Shown here: positions 33,051 to 41,623 of the stretch, piece by piece
How the letters are laid out: each line of letters starts with the position of its first letter
Numbering within the stretch: position 1 is the stretch's first letter
Assembly: GCA_012032275.1 (NCBI GenBank)
Contig: JAAURK010000005.1
Span: 1-41,623 of the forward strand
Direction: 5' to 3'
DNA: 41,623 bases
Source: Tabrizicola sp.
Lineage (GTDB): Bacteria; Pseudomonadota; Alphaproteobacteria; Rhodobacterales; Rhodobacteraceae
Translations under genes and position numbers: made by a program
Notes under the pieces: model-generated
Seen by the model: only the letters and a program-made list of their open reading frames with translations
Databases searched by the model: none
What the model was told of the DNA's origin: nothing

Positions 33051-34411
33051 TCACCAATGTTTGATATCTCTACCCATAGGTTTGGCGAGCGAACCAACGA
33101 TATGACGACGAGCTGAGCCGCGGCCGATCCACTGTCGCAACTCTGTTTTGCTTGCCAAGGTAGCGTTCAGCGTCCCAAAGATCATGGTGCTGATTGCCTG
33201 CTGCTGACTCCGCAGATGATCCTCCAACAGCTTATGCCGTGTAATGTAGCCCGCGTTGATACCCGGGGCGGCGTGATTCATGAGTAAGTGAGCATCGAGT
33301 TCCGACACGCCAGCCAAAGTGGCGACAGTACGATAGGTCTGCCTGAGATCGTTTCCCCATTTTGAAAGCACGGACCTGTCCTCCTTCTGTTCGATCATAT
33401 GTCCTTCGGTGCTGTCGGCGGGGAACATCCATTCTCTGGCGTTGAGAGGGTGGATGTGGCGGCCAAAGCGCATTGCGCGCACGAGACACTCGACCATCTG
33501 CCGGGACAGCGGGATGTCGAAGGCTCGGTCTGCACCGCCTTTCGGGCGAGGTATGTGCAACACCCGACGGCGTAGATCCAGGTGCTTCGGCTTGGCCGCT
33601 TTCAGTGCTGCAGGCCGCGACGCTGACAGCAACGTAAACAGATGGAACTCTCGACGAATGGGGTTGCCGAACTTAGCGAGCTCGATGAACCAGTCGTTTA
33701 GGTCTGCTGCACCCATGCCAGTGTTGCGCCGCTTCTCATGGTTCCAATCGACCACATCGACGGGATTGTCGGGCGGCAGCTCGCGGTTGGCTTTTCGAGC
33801 ATGATTGTAGATGGCGCGGAACGTCCGCATGCTTCCGTTCGCTATGTAAGGCCCATTCTCTTTCGTGACAGCGTCATGCCTGGCGGCTACCAACGAAGGG
33901 TGTTCACAAATCTGAATCAGTGGCCTATCCAACCAATCCTTGAATATTCGCTCAACGTGATCGCGATAGCTCGCGATCGTGCGTTCGCTTCGGTTCTTGC
34001 GCTCCATGGCCAGTTGATACCGCTCCCAAGCCTGCATCAGCGTGATCCCAGTAGCCCTCGCCTCTTCCTTAGTGGTCCCGTCCAGATGCACTTCAGAGGT
34101 CGTCGAGGGCTTTACGGTCGACCACCTAATCTGGGATGGAGACCGCGACCGATCTGTGCGAGGTATTCCCGCGCAACTGCGCGGGCTGCGCGGGTGGATA
34201 CCTCCGTGCTATCACCGATCGTCATCCGAACGGTAGAGGCCCGCTTGCCCTGCTGGCGAAGATCACCTTGGATCATGAAGGACTTCTTTCTTCGCCCGAC
34301 GAGGAGGAAGAAGCCTTTCAACGTTGAGTCGCGGACTATGTAGCGCCCCTTGTCGGGTGTTGGGAGTTGGGCGATTGCCTTGTCGTTGAGCTGGATACGA
34401 CGGGTTGCCAT
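33051..34411 (-). pseudogene. int: Tyrosine recombinase (ICE integrase), frameshifted
   Basis: The 5' frame starts at MATRRIQLNDKAIAQLP (34411), with an arm-binding DUF4102-like N-terminal domain (YIVRDSTLKGFFLLVG, ARAVAREYLAQIGRGLHP). The 3' frame resumes at VHLDGTTKEEARATGITLMQAWERY and runs to 33051: core-binding domain (SERTIASYRDHVERIFKDWLD) and catalytic domain with Arg in LLSASRPAALKAA, PKGGADRAFDIPLS and the C-terminal HLLMNHAAPGINAGYITRHKLLEDH, which probably holds the nucleophilic Tyr. The frames are offset somewhere in 34095-34145. If real, the ICE cannot integrate or excise by itself. Lies beside the tRNA-Arg att fragment. Confidence 0.85.
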
Positions 34412-34590
34412 GTCGATGGCCTCAACAGCTGAAACGGTTTTTGGAACGGTTTTGGCGAAACAGACCGTCTGACGGTTTTGGTCCGCCGCTACCCTCAATT
34501 ATACGATATATGTTTGATATTGAAACACTTAACTTCGATACCGGAAGGTCTGGACGGTGGTCGGATACTGTGGCGAACTGATAGTCTTGA

Positions 34591-34636
34591 ACTACGAATC
34601 TGAGGGTCGGGCGTTCGAATCGCTCCGGGTCCGCCA
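34591..34636 (+). repeat. att site: 3' fragment of tRNA-Arg(ACG)
   Basis: From ACTACGAATC (anticodon loop with ACG) through the variable loop, the T-arm (GGGCG-TTCGAAT-CGCTC) and a CGGGTCC-G-CCA 3' end. No matching 5' half (GGACCCG, D-arm) lies upstream, so it is a 3' remnant and not a functional tRNA. It is the expected core sequence at the right end of an ICE integrated in the 3' end of a tRNA gene; the intact tRNA-Arg should be at the left junction. Confidence 0.8.
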
Positions 34637-34782
34637 TTTGCCTTCTCAACAATGGTTATCCGGCCTCCTGCACGGCCTTTCCAATCGCGGCCGGTGTCGG
34701 TCAGGCGGGCTTGGTCCAGCGCTGTCAGGGTTACGAAGTGCGGCTGCACGCTGCGCGACTGGACGCGGTGGAAGTGGCGGGT

Positions 34783-34968
34783 GATCTGGTCATGCACCTC
34801 GCGCAGGATGCTGATCGGGCCCTGATCATGGATTTCGCGGTCCTTGCCCTCGATCCGCAGCCCGGCCCGCAGCTTTTCCAGCACGTTGTACATGGCCATC
34901 AGGGTGAGCTTCGGATGTGCCGCCTGCTGCGCCTTCCTGTGTGCGGCTGGCCGGATGCGCGGTGTCGG
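34783..34968 (-). pseudogene. C-terminal remnant of MmeI-like DNA methyltransferase
   Basis: The minus strand encodes AAHRKAQQAAHPKLTLMAMYNVLEKLRAG and EGKDREIHDQGPISILREVHDQI in outline, which match the near-C-terminal part of class I DNA methylases of the MmeI/DUF559-neighbour type (usually TAMYNVLEKLRAG...IEGKDREIYD). An in-frame stop (34969-34971) precedes it and similarity ends abruptly at 34783. Only about 60 codons remain. It lies outside the att core on the chromosomal side, so it may be a scar from an earlier element at the same tRNA. Confidence 0.65.
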
Positions 34969-34974
34969 CTAAAG

Positions 34975-35172
34975 TCACCCGCCATCCGCTTCTGCGATCA
35001 GGCGGGAGACCCAGCGCGCAGCGGCCCAGGTGGCGGGCAGGCCAAGCGGGAGCGACAGCCAGAGCGCCGTGACGGGCGAGAGGGCAGGCAGGCCGAGGCT
35101 GATGCCGATCAGGCCAAGAAGGAAGAGGTTGATCGCCACGGCTGCGGTGGCGAAGGGCCACAGAAGCGCCAT
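34975..35172 (-). CDS. Small two-helix membrane protein downstream of nirN
   Basis: I start at MALLWPFATAAVAINLFLLG (35172), 65 residues; the ORF-track start lies inside nirN. Two hydrophobic segments (FATAAVAINLFLLGLIGISLGL and LSPVTALWLSLPLGLPATWAAA) with a short hydrophilic tail ending AEADGG. It follows the nirN stop by 16 bases and is probably last in the nir transcript. Function unknown; no ribosome site is obvious. Confidence 0.65.
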   Translation of the reverse strand: MALLWPFATAAVAINLFLLGLIGISLGLPALSPVTALWLSLPLGLPATWAAARWVSRLIAEADGG

Positions 35173-35188
35173 CAGCCGCCGGGAGGGT

Positions 35189-36739
35189 CTAGTGGCTGGT
35201 ACCGTCCTCGAAGGTGATCTTGTTCCAGACATTGTATTTCCCTGACGGCTTCACCATTGGCAAGCGCTTGATTTCCTTGAAGCTCGCGGCGTCATAGACG
35301 ATAACCGCCCCGTCCATTTCCCAGATCGAGACAAGCGCATGCCTGCCGTCCCGGGTGAATTCGGTATGCGCCACCGTCTTGCCGGGCGCGGGCGTCAGAA
35401 CCTTGACCACCTCCAGCGTTTCCTTGTCGATGATGTGCATCTCGCCCCTGTGCTCACCGGTAAAGACATCGGCCCAAAGGTAGGGCGTGCCGTCATGGCT
35501 GCGCAGGAAGAAACCGGGGCCTGAGGTCTCGATGGTCTTGATCAGCGACCAGTCCTCCATGTCGATGACGCTGATCCGGCCTTCGTTCAGATGCGGGATG
35601 GCGACGACGCGGTGGCCGCCCCGGTCCCAGCTGATCCCGGATCCCAGATGCGGCATTCCGGGCAGCGGCAGCGATGCGATCTCGCGCCCGACGTCCAGAT
35701 TGACGACCACGCCGGTCTCGCCCTCCCGGTTCGCGCCGATCAGTTCGCGGTAATCGGGCGAGAAGAAGAAATCGTCCAGCGGCGCGGTCACGTCGATCCG
35801 GCGGCGGGCGAAAAGGCCGCGCTCCACGCCCAGCGCCTCTTCCATCCCGTTTTCGTTGTTGTGGACGAACCCTTCCGAATAAGGGCCGCCGTCCTCGGTG
35901 AAGGCGATTTCCCAGATCTCGGGCACGTCCTTCAGGGCGAGGACGAAGGTGCCGCGTTCAGGTGCCTGGTAGACCGCCGACACGCGCGAGGGGTCGCCCT
36001 TGCGGCCCTTCACCTCGAAGACCTTGGCGACGGTCAGGTCGGCGGCGTTCAGGATGGTCAGGGTCGCGGGCAGGGTGTTGGCCACCGCCAGGTATTTCCC
36101 GTCCGAACTCATCGCGATGTTGCGGCTGTTCAGCCCGGCGCGGACGCGGCCGACCGCGTGCAGCGACCAGATGTCGTATTTCTGCACCCAGCCATCGCGC
36201 GACATGATGAAGACAAACCGCCCGTCGGAAGAGAACTTCGGCCCACCATGGACGGCGAACGGGGTCTCGAAGCGGTCGAGCATGTCGAACGTGTCGCCGT
36301 CCAGCACCGAGATGTGGCTGTCACCGGTTTCGACGACCAGCGTGACATTCATCGGGTCGGCGGTGAAGACCGGAGCGGGGGCGGGGACATAATCGTCTTG
36401 CAGACTGCGCGAGGCAGCGATTTCCGGCTCGCCCCAGACCGGGGTCAGGATCGGCTGGCTGATGAAGCTGGCCACCGCCGCAATGTCTTCAGGTGTCAGA
36501 CTGTCCCTGAACGCCGGCATCTGCGTCATCGCGCGGCCATCCCTGATGACGGCGGCCAGCTTGTCGCCTTTCAGTCGCCCGAGGCTTTCCGGGATCAGCG
36601 CCGGTCCCTTGCCGCCCAGCCGGGATTCGGCATGGCAGGAGGCGCAAAGATCGGCATAGATCACCGCTCCGTCGGGTTCTGCGATGGCAGGTGCGGCGAG
36701 CAGCGCGAAGAGGCTAAACGAAACGGTGTTCAGGGTCAT
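35189..36739 (-). CDS. nirN: NirN, dihydro-heme d1 dehydrogenase
   Basis: 516 residues, a periplasmic cytochrome c with a d1-binding beta-propeller, paralogue of NirS. Signal peptide [20 protein letters not shown]; heme c motif CASCH at ~33-37 with Met in MTQMPAF; eight-bladed propeller from ~110 ([73 protein letters not shown]). NirN introduces the acrylate double bond in the last step of d1 synthesis. Its start overlaps the nirJ 3' end by 26 bases, so the genes are translationally linked. Intact. Confidence 0.93.
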   Translation of the reverse strand: MTLNTVSFSLFALLAAPAIAEPDGAVIYADLCASCHAESRLGGKGPALIPESLGRLKGDKLAAVIRDGRAMTQMPAFRDSLTPEDIAAVASFISQPILTPVWGEPEIAASRSLQDDYVPAPAPVFTADPMNVTLVVETGDSHISVLDGDTFDMLDRFETPFAVHGGPKFSSDGRFVFIMSRDGWVQKYDIWSLHAVGRVRAGLNSRNIAMSSDGKYLAVANTLPATLTILNAADLTVAKVFEVKGRKGDPSRVSAVYQAPERGTFVLALKDVPEIWEIAFTEDGGPYSEGFVHNNENGMEEALGVERGLFARRRIDVTAPLDDFFFSPDYRELIGANREGETGVVVNLDVGREIASLPLPGMPHLGSGISWDRGGHRVVAIPHLNEGRISVIDMEDWSLIKTIETSGPGFFLRSHDGTPYLWADVFTGEHRGEMHIIDKETLEVVKVLTPAPGKTVAHTEFTRDGRHALVSIWEMDGAVIVYDAASFKEIKRLPMVKPSGKYNVWNKITFEDGTSH

Positions 36740-37922
36740 GGCTTTTGCCCCGGAAGGGGGTGACGGTCAGGCGATCGGTGTCCTCGACCCCGATTTCGGC
36801 GTTGGTCAGATAGCAGGCAGGGTCTTCGGCCCAGGGGTCACCGGTGACTTGCAGCGCCCGGATACGGGTATTGCCGCCGCAGATGTCCTTGAAGGCGCAG
36901 GCCCCGCAGCGGCCCTTCAGCGGGCGGGGGCGTTGCCGAAGCGTCGCCAGCATCGGGTCGGCTCCGGCCCAGAGCGCGCTGAACGGCGTGTCCTTGACCG
37001 ACCCGACCGTGTAATCCGACCAGTAGGTATCCGGATGCACCTTCCCCTGCGGATCGATGTTCGCGACGCCAAGACCGCTGGAATTCCCGCCCCAGGCCCG
37101 CAGATGCTCGGCCACATGGGCGGCGCTATGCCGGGGGAAGTTCCGCTCTACCCAGCGCAGGAACCACACTGCATCGGCATCGTTGTTGCCCGTCACGATC
37201 TCCAGCGGTTGGTCCTCGGCCACGGCCACCCAGGCGCGGTCGATGAGCTGTGTCATCGCGGTGCGGGTCCGCGCGCCTTCGGTATCCTCGCCCCGGTTCT
37301 TGTTGCCGCGACCGGCATAGACGAGGTGGCTGAGATAGAATTTGTCGACCCCTTCCGCATCGCAAAGATCGATCATCGCGGGCAGCATGTCGGCGTTGTC
37401 CTCGGTGATGGTAAAGCGCAGGCCCACCTTCACGCCCCTCGCCTTGCAGGCCCTTACCCCGGCAAGTGCAGCAGCAAACGCCCCATCGACGCCGCGGAAC
37501 CAGTCGTTCATCTGGCCGATCCCATCCAGCGAGATGCCGACATAGTCGAAGGCGAGGTCGGCAAGGCGGTCGATATGATCCGCAACCTTCGTGCCATTGG
37601 TCGAAAGCGAAAGATGGCGGAAACCCAGCGCGCGTGCGCGTTCGGCCAGCGGGAAGAAGTCGAAGCGGGAGAGTGGCTCGCCCCCCGAAAGGATCAACGC
37701 GGGAATGCCGAACCCGGCCAGATCGTCGAGAACGCCCATCGCCTGGTCATGTGTCAGCTCTCCGGGAAACGGGACATCGGCGCTGGTCGTGTAGCAATGC
37801 CGGCAGCGCAGGTTGCAGGTGCGCGTCAGGTTCCAGATCACCACAGGCTTCACCGGGCCCGCACGGCGGCGGACGGGGGTGGGGTCTACCAGTTCGCGCA
37901 TGTATTGCGTCAGGCGGAACAT
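36714..37922 (-). CDS. nirJ: NirJ, radical SAM enzyme of heme d1 synthesis
   Basis: 402 residues. The radical-SAM cluster motif is CNLRCRHC (~36-43), followed by [15 protein letters not shown] (GGE SAM-binding). The C-terminal SPASM-like region has the auxiliary cluster cysteines in [12 protein letters not shown] and DPACY. NirJ replaces two propionate side chains with oxo groups on the d1 ring. It begins directly at the nirH stop (TGATG) and overlaps nirN downstream. Cytoplasmic, intact, usual family length. Confidence 0.95.
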   Translation of the reverse strand: MFRLTQYMRELVDPTPVRRRAGPVKPVVIWNLTRTCNLRCRHCYTTSADVPFPGELTHDQAMGVLDDLAGFGIPALILSGGEPLSRFDFFPLAERARALGFRHLSLSTNGTKVADHIDRLADLAFDYVGISLDGIGQMNDWFRGVDGAFAAALAGVRACKARGVKVGLRFTITEDNADMLPAMIDLCDAEGVDKFYLSHLVYAGRGNKNRGEDTEGARTRTAMTQLIDRAWVAVAEDQPLEIVTGNNDADAVWFLRWVERNFPRHSAAHVAEHLRAWGGNSSGLGVANIDPQGKVHPDTYWSDYTVGSVKDTPFSALWAGADPMLATLRQRPRPLKGRCGACAFKDICGGNTRIRALQVTGDPWAEDPACYLTNAEIGVEDTDRLTVTPFRGKSHDPEHRFV

Positions 37923-38407
37923 CAGCCTTCTCCGGCAAGGCGCATCCCGGACTTCTTCAGGATGCGGGTGGAATAGAGGATGTCATGCGACCGGCAGGCC
38001 GCATCCAGCAAGGCGGCTACCTCGGACCGCTTGGCCTCCACCTCCTCGCGGCTGCGGCCATGCAGCATGGCGAAGAGGTTGTAGGGCCAGTCCGGCAGCG
38101 CGCGCGGCCGCAGGTAGCAATGCGAGACGAAGGGCAGCGCCCCGACCTCTGCCCCCAGCTTTTCGGCCTGGTCATCCGCCAGATCCCAGACGCTCATCCC
38201 GTTTGCCGCCAGCCCCAGCGTATAGTGGTTTGGCGCAAGTGCCACGCGGCGGATCACGCCATCGTCCTGCATCGCCTGTATCCGGGCGATGACCTCGTTT
38301 TCGGGCAGCACCAGCCAGCGGCCGACTTCCTCGAACGGATGCGGCGTCAGCGGCAGGCCGCTGGCCGTCGCCTTCAGGATCCGCCGGTCGGTCGCGTCAA
38401 CGGTCAT
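37922..38407 (-). CDS. nirH: NirH, siroheme decarboxylase subunit
   Basis: 161 residues from [20 protein letters not shown] (38407); the ORF-track start is inside nirG. Lrp/AsnC-like fold: winged helix ([30 protein letters not shown]) and a ferredoxin-like domain ([28 protein letters not shown]), with the C-terminal [12 protein letters not shown] signature shared by NirD/L/G/H. Together these subunits decarboxylate siroheme to 12,18-didecarboxysiroheme. Overlaps nirG by four bases (ATGA). Confidence 0.93.
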   Translation of the reverse strand: MTVDATDRRILKATASGLPLTPHPFEEVGRWLVLPENEVIARIQAMQDDGVIRRVALAPNHYTLGLAANGMSVWDLADDQAEKLGAEVGALPFVSHCYLRPRALPDWPYNLFAMLHGRSREEVEAKRSEVAALLDAACRSHDILYSTRILKKSGMRLAGEG

Positions 38408-38874
38408 GCCTCTACCCGAAAGCCGATGAAGAATTCGTGTCGTTTCGGAAAGCGCAGCACCTTCAACCCCGTTTCCCGCTCGATCCGCCCGGCTGCTTCC
38501 GCGATCTCCTCCGGCCTTTCGCAGGCAAGGACGAACCACATGTTCAGCCTGTGCTGGCGTTCATAATTATGCGCCACCTCGGGGTGGGCATTGACCAAAG
38601 TCATGACCTCGTCAAAGCGGTCGGGCGGGACGGACAGCGCGCAGAGGCAGAAGGCGCCACCCATCGCCTCTGCATCCAGAAATGGACCGAACCGGGTGAT
38701 CGCGCCGATCTCGCGCAGATGGGCGATGCGATCCACGACCTCAGTTTCGCTGATCCCCGCCTCCTGCGCCACGGGTGCGAATGGCGCATGGGTCAGGGGC
38801 AGGCCGTCCTGAAGCCGGTTGATCAGCAGGCGGTCGGTGGCATCCAGCGCATCGGGGGGCAGGGTTTGGCGCAT
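38404..38874 (-). CDS. nirG: NirG, siroheme decarboxylase subunit
   Basis: 156 residues from MRQTLPPDALDATDRLL (38874). Same AsnC-like architecture: LTHAPFAPVAQEAGISETEVVDRIAHLREIGAITRFG, then FDEVMTLVNAHPEVAHNYERQHRLNMWFVLA with the conserved H-NYER region, and a C-terminal LKVLRFPKRHEFFIGF that replaces the STR-KKSG tail. It starts at TGATG with the true stop of nirDL, giving tight coupling. Confidence 0.93.
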   Translation of the reverse strand: MRQTLPPDALDATDRLLINRLQDGLPLTHAPFAPVAQEAGISETEVVDRIAHLREIGAITRFGPFLDAEAMGGAFCLCALSVPPDRFDEVMTLVNAHPEVAHNYERQHRLNMWFVLACERPEEIAEAAGRIERETGLKVLRFPKRHEFFIGFRVEA

Positions 38875-39844
38875 CAGGCGGCCTCCGTCAGGCGGGCGCC
38901 GGACTGCTTGAAGCAGCGGGTGGAAAAAGCGTGCGATGCGCGGCCCCGGCCAGCGCGGGAAGGGCGCGGGCAATGGCCAGAACCCCCATCGCTTCGGGGC
39001 GCGTGCGGGCGTGGATCATGCTGTAAAGCCGGTAGGGCCAGATGCCGGGGACCGGACGGCGTTCGTAAGCCAGCGTCACGCCGGGCAGTGCGGCCAGCGC
39101 CGGCCCGGCCTCGGACGCATCGGCCACATTCCAGACCACCATCGCATTGGCCGTGAAGCCCAGGGCCCGGTGGCGGACGATGACGCCCAGTCGTGTCAGG
39201 ATGCCCGCAGCCAGCAGGTCGGCGATGCGGGCCATGACCGCGCCCTCCTTGCGGCCAAGGCGCAGGGCAAGGGCGGCATAGGGGCGCGAGGTCAGGTCCA
39301 GCCCCTTGCTCAGAGCGTCGAGCAGCGGGCGGTCATCGGCGTGCAGGACGGCAGGATCCACCCTGCGCCCGCCGGGCATGGCGACGGGGCGGCCTGACAG
39401 GGGGAAGCCAAGGTCGATGTTGAAGGGCCGGACGAGCCGCAGGTCAAGAAGCGGAAGGCCGGATGCTGCCTCGATCCGGGCGAGCATTGCGGCAAGGGCC
39501 GCGACATCGGGCGCAGTGGCGACGAACCAGAGGTTCCAGTCCGCCTCGCGCAGGTAGGAATGGTTCACCCCCGGCTCGGCGCCGACATGGGCGGCGACCT
39601 CTTCGATCCGGTGCTCTGGCACAACGAGCGCGGCGAGGGTCGAGGCTCCGGCAGTGTTCGGACGGACAGTGCCGCCGACCCGGGCAATCCGGCCCGCGGC
39701 CCCCATCCGGGACAGCCGGTCGATGACTTCGGCTTCCTCCAGCTCCAGACGCAGGCCGATGGCGGCGAACGGGCGGGAGACGAGGGGGAGGTCGCGCTGA
39801 AAGCTGTCGAGGAGGGTCAGATCGATGGGATCAATCCTGTGCAT
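38874..39844 (-). CDS. nirD: NirDL fusion, siroheme decarboxylase, frameshift near the 3' end
   Basis: A fused NirD-NirL. First half from MHRIDPIDLTLLDSFQRDLPLVSRPFAAIG; second half from about residue 175 (LDALSKGLDLTSRPYAALALRLGRKEG) with VTLAYERRPVPGIWPYRLYSMIHARTR. The main frame stops at 38888 with an unnatural AAHRTLFPPAA tail, but another frame gives SHAFSTRCFKQSGARLTEAA and stops at 38874-38876, overlapping the nirG start. That is the expected C-terminus, so one base is missing around 38920-38950, near a CCCC or AAAAA run. Most likely a sequencing error. Confidence 0.9.
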
Positions 39845-39845
39845 C

Positions 39846-40992
39846 TCAAAGCCCCGTCTGATGCGCGCGGGCCGTAAAGAAGATGCCCGATGGCGCCTCG
39901 GCCGGGAATTCGGCGACCTTCTCGCGGGTGCGGGTGTCGTAGATCAGCACCTTGTTGTCGTCGCGACTGCTGATCCAGACCTCCGCCCCGCGCGGCGCAA
40001 ACTCCATGTGCAGGATCGCCTTGCCGGGTGTCAGGGTGGCCACGACGTCATGCGACCGCGAGTCCACGACCTGTACAGTGTCGTTCAAAGGCGTCGCAAA
40101 GTTCACCCAGACATAGGGGCTGGCCGGTTGGGCAATGACAAAGACCGGCTGGCCGTGCATTTCGGTCGTGGCGACGGTTTCCCGACTGTCGCGGTCAACC
40201 CACAAAAGCGCGTGCCGCCCGACGGCCGGAAGCGCATACTGCCCTTCGGTGAAAGCCCAGCCCTGCAGGTGGGGCATCTTGTAGACCGGCATGTCCTCGC
40301 CCGTCTTGCCGTAGTCGGTCAGGAACTTCTGCGGTTCGGGGCTGTCGTCCCACAGATCGAACGCGGTGACGCCCTTTTCGCCGAAAAGGCCCACGAGATA
40401 GGTATGCGCATCGTCGGTCAGGACCGCGTCGAACGGGTTCTTCCCGGCGTTTCCCAGCATGGTGACCACCGGCTCGGCGCCCGAGAAATCGCCGAGGAAT
40501 ACCTCGCCCGTATCCCAGACCGTCCAGGCAAAGCGGCGGCCAGGCACATCGACCAGACCGATGGTCTTGCCCGGCATAGGCAGGTCGGCGACCAGATCCA
40601 GCGTACCCGCATCGAACACCTTCACGCCCCCGGGTTCGTAGTTCGACACGGCCACCAGCCGACCGTCATCCGAAATCGCCCCGCCGATCGAATTCCCCGC
40701 CTGTAGGGTACGGGCAACCACAGTCCGGGTCAGCATGTCGACCTTGGTCAGCCCGCCATCCCGCCCGAAGACAAAGGCGAAGCGTTCATCGGGCGAATAG
40801 GTCAGCGAGGCGTGCGACAGATCGCCCAGGCCCTCGATCCGCCCCACGGCCGCGCGGTCCGACCGATCCACCAGCACCAGCGACCCGGTTGCGCGTTCGA
40901 TGACCAGCCCGGAGATCCCCGGTGGCGGACAGGTCGTCGGTTCCAGCCCAAAGCGGTGTCGCCAGGAATGCGATGACGAAAAGGCGTCTCAT
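39846..40992 (-). CDS. nirF: NirF, heme d1 biosynthesis protein, frameshift near the 5' end
   Basis: A periplasmic d1-type beta-propeller protein needed for d1 synthesis; its exact step is not settled. The 5' frame from ATG 40992 gives the export signal MRRLFVIAFLATPLWAGT; the frame must shift at ~40930-40942 to reach CPPPGISGLVIERATGSLVLVDRSDRAAVG, after which the long frame runs intact to 39846 (VAVSNYEPGGVKVF, KMPHLQGWAFTEGQ, ILHMEFAPRGAEVWISSRDDNKV). One extra base explains it. The start overlaps nirC (ATGA). Probably functional in the organism. Confidence 0.9.
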
Positions 40993-41291
40993 GGGGTTTC
41001 CCCTTTCAGGTAATCGGCGATCCAGAGCGCCTCGGCTTTGGTCAGAAGCGGGTTCCAGGGCGGCATGGCGGTGCCGGGCACACCGTCGAGAATGATCAGC
41101 GCCAGCCCTTCGCGGTCGGCATGGGCGAGCGCCTCGGCGGTCAGCGGACGGCCAAGGCCCCCTTTGCGGGTCAACCCGTGGCAGGATCCGCAGTCCTGCA
41201 GGACCATGTGCTCCAGCACCGCCGCGCGTTCCGGGGCAATCTCGGCCAGCGCGGGAAATGCCAGCAGGAAGAGCGCCGCCAGACTACGCAT
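40989..41291 (-). CDS. nirC: NirC, periplasmic c-type cytochrome
   Basis: 100 residues from MRSLAALFLLAFPALA (41291), a signal peptide followed by one class I cytochrome c domain: heme motif CGSCH (~35-39), GGLGRPLTAEAL and axial Met in GTAMPPWNPLL, then EALWIADYLKG. In studied denitrifiers it serves electron transfer during d1 maturation or to cytochrome cd1. The start overlaps the nirE end, and the stop overlaps nirF. The longer ORF-track version starts inside nirE. Confidence 0.93.
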   Translation of the reverse strand: MRSLAALFLLAFPALAEIAPERAAVLEHMVLQDCGSCHGLTRKGGLGRPLTAEALAHADREGLALIILDGVPGTAMPPWNPLLTKAEALWIADYLKGETP

Positions 41292-41623
41292 AGGCGGCCA
41301 TCCCCACCCCCTCGCAGAGGGCGGCATCGAGAGCGGTGATTTCGGGATACATCCCGGCAACCCGGCCGATCAGGAACAGGACCGGCGCCTGCGGCTCGGC
41401 CTTCGCGACATCACAGCCAATCCGGCCCAGGGTCGACAGAAGCCGCGTCTCGCGGGGCGTCGTGGCGGCGCTGACCGCCAGCACCGGCAGCGACGGCACC
41501 ATCCCGTGCCGCATCAGTTGCAACGCGATCTCGGCGATGTTGCCGGCACCATGTAGACGACCAGCGTCGTCTCTTCCGACGCAAGCGACGCCCAGTCCAG
41601 ATCCAGCGCCGCGTCCTTGGCAC
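41284..41623 (-). CDS. nirE: NirE, uroporphyrinogen-III C-methyltransferase (3' part, frameshifted)
   Basis: The C-terminal ~110 residues of a SUMT/CobA-type enzyme making precorrin-2, the first step of the d1 branch. From the window edge one frame gives AKDAALDLDWASLASEETTLVVYM; it must shift at about 41548-41551 to continue GAGNIAEIALQLMRHGMVPSLPVLAVSAATTPRETR, LFLIGRVAGMYPEI and the end GVGMAAYA at 41284. A missing G in a GGG run (ATGGTGCC for ATGGGTGCC) accounts for it. Likely a homopolymer error. The 5' part and any nirS are beyond the right edge. Confidence 0.9.
   Translation of the reverse strand, partial: CQGRGAGSGLGVACVGRDDAGRLHGAGNIAEIALQLMRHGMVPSLPVLAVSAATTPRETRLLSTLGRIGCDVAKAEPQAPVLFLIGRVAGMYPEITALDAALCEGVGMAAYA

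Larger units (their letters stand above)
1..34636. mobile_element. Integrative and conjugative element (right part; left end outside window)
   Basis: One end is visible: a tyrosine integrase (33051-34411) beside a 3' fragment of tRNA-Arg(ACG) at 34591-34636. Leftward lie genes typical of tra/trb ICEs with an RPA-type RepA: ArdC, ParB, toprim, DUF2493, DUF736, an XRE/DUF2285 switch, an HTH excisionase, RepA, DUF2840, TraF, lytic transglycosylase, DUF3363 relaxase, TraG and CopG. The trbB-I mating-pore genes expected after CopG are absent and replaced by IS66 copies. The parA gene usual between repA and DUF2840 is also missing. With tra genes disrupted and trb unseen, self-transfer is doubtful. 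The matching left junction, which should carry the intact tRNA-Arg, is not in the window. Confidence 0.85.

Noticed and set aside
34541-34636. Complete tRNA-Arg gene
   Set aside because: The 3' half is perfect but no acceptor 5' strand or D-arm precedes it; it is an att remnant.
34495-34899. 134-residue ORF on the minus strand containing GGPGAIRTPDPQIRS
   Set aside because: That string is the well-known artefact of reading the antisense of a tRNA 3' end. Only the first ~39 codons match a methyltransferase, so the ORF is a chimera of remnant and tRNA antisense.
35591-37976. Long plus-strand ORFs (390 and 430 residues) over nirN/nirJ
   Set aside because: Antisense shadows of intact, recognisable nir genes in GC-rich DNA.

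Overview
The window is high-GC alphaproteobacterial DNA, most likely from a denitrifying member of the Rhodobacteraceae (Paracoccus-like). The main support is a nirE-C-F-DL-G-H-J-N cluster for heme d1 synthesis at the right end. The left ~34.6 kb is most of an integrative and conjugative element (ICE) of the tra/trb, RPA-type-RepA class found in rhizobia, sphingomonads and rhodobacters. Its right edge is a 46-bp 3' fragment of a tRNA-Arg(ACG) gene (34591-34636), with a tyrosine integrase just inside. The left end, with most of the trb genes, lies outside the window or has been removed by insertion sequences.

Layout, left to right. 1-2544: two nested IS66 elements that cut the ICE after a CopG-type gene. 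2.7-13.7 kb, minus strand: transfer and replication block, in transcription order HTH excisionase (RdfS-like), RepA run on into a DUF2840 protein, TraF-type signal peptidase, DUF736, lytic transglycosylase, DUF3363 relaxase, TraG coupling protein, CopG protein. A complete third IS66 (7089-10045, perfect 21-bp inverted repeats, 8-bp target duplication) separates the transglycosylase from the relaxase. 13.9-16.5 kb: plus-strand cargo (ArsR regulator, SRPBCC, DoxX-like, metallo-beta-lactamase-fold lactonase, RidA-like). 16.6-18.2 kb: an excision switch resembling fseA/qseM/qseC of ICEMlSymR7A, with a +1 frameshift at a CCC-G proline codon inside fseA. 18.3-21.4 kb: alpha/beta hydrolase, cupin and divergent MocR regulator. 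21.9-29.1 kb, minus strand: ICE housekeeping block (DUF736, membrane protein, DUF2493, toprim, ParB, ArdC).

29.8-31.9 kb: two translationally coupled, AT-rich genes of unknown function, the best candidate here for an undescribed accessory (possibly defence) system. Next to them is a broken gene with a HEPN-like RN-x4-H motif interrupted by a stop codon, then the integrase and the att site. Right of the att site are a DNA methyltransferase remnant, a small membrane protein and the nir operon.

Caution: single-base frameshifts occur in mobile genes (tnpC twice, relaxase, traF, integrase) and also in nirDL, nirF and nirE. Three breaks in a core biosynthetic operon point to uncorrected indel errors in the assembly, so individual 'pseudogene' calls, and the fseA frameshift, need read-level checking.
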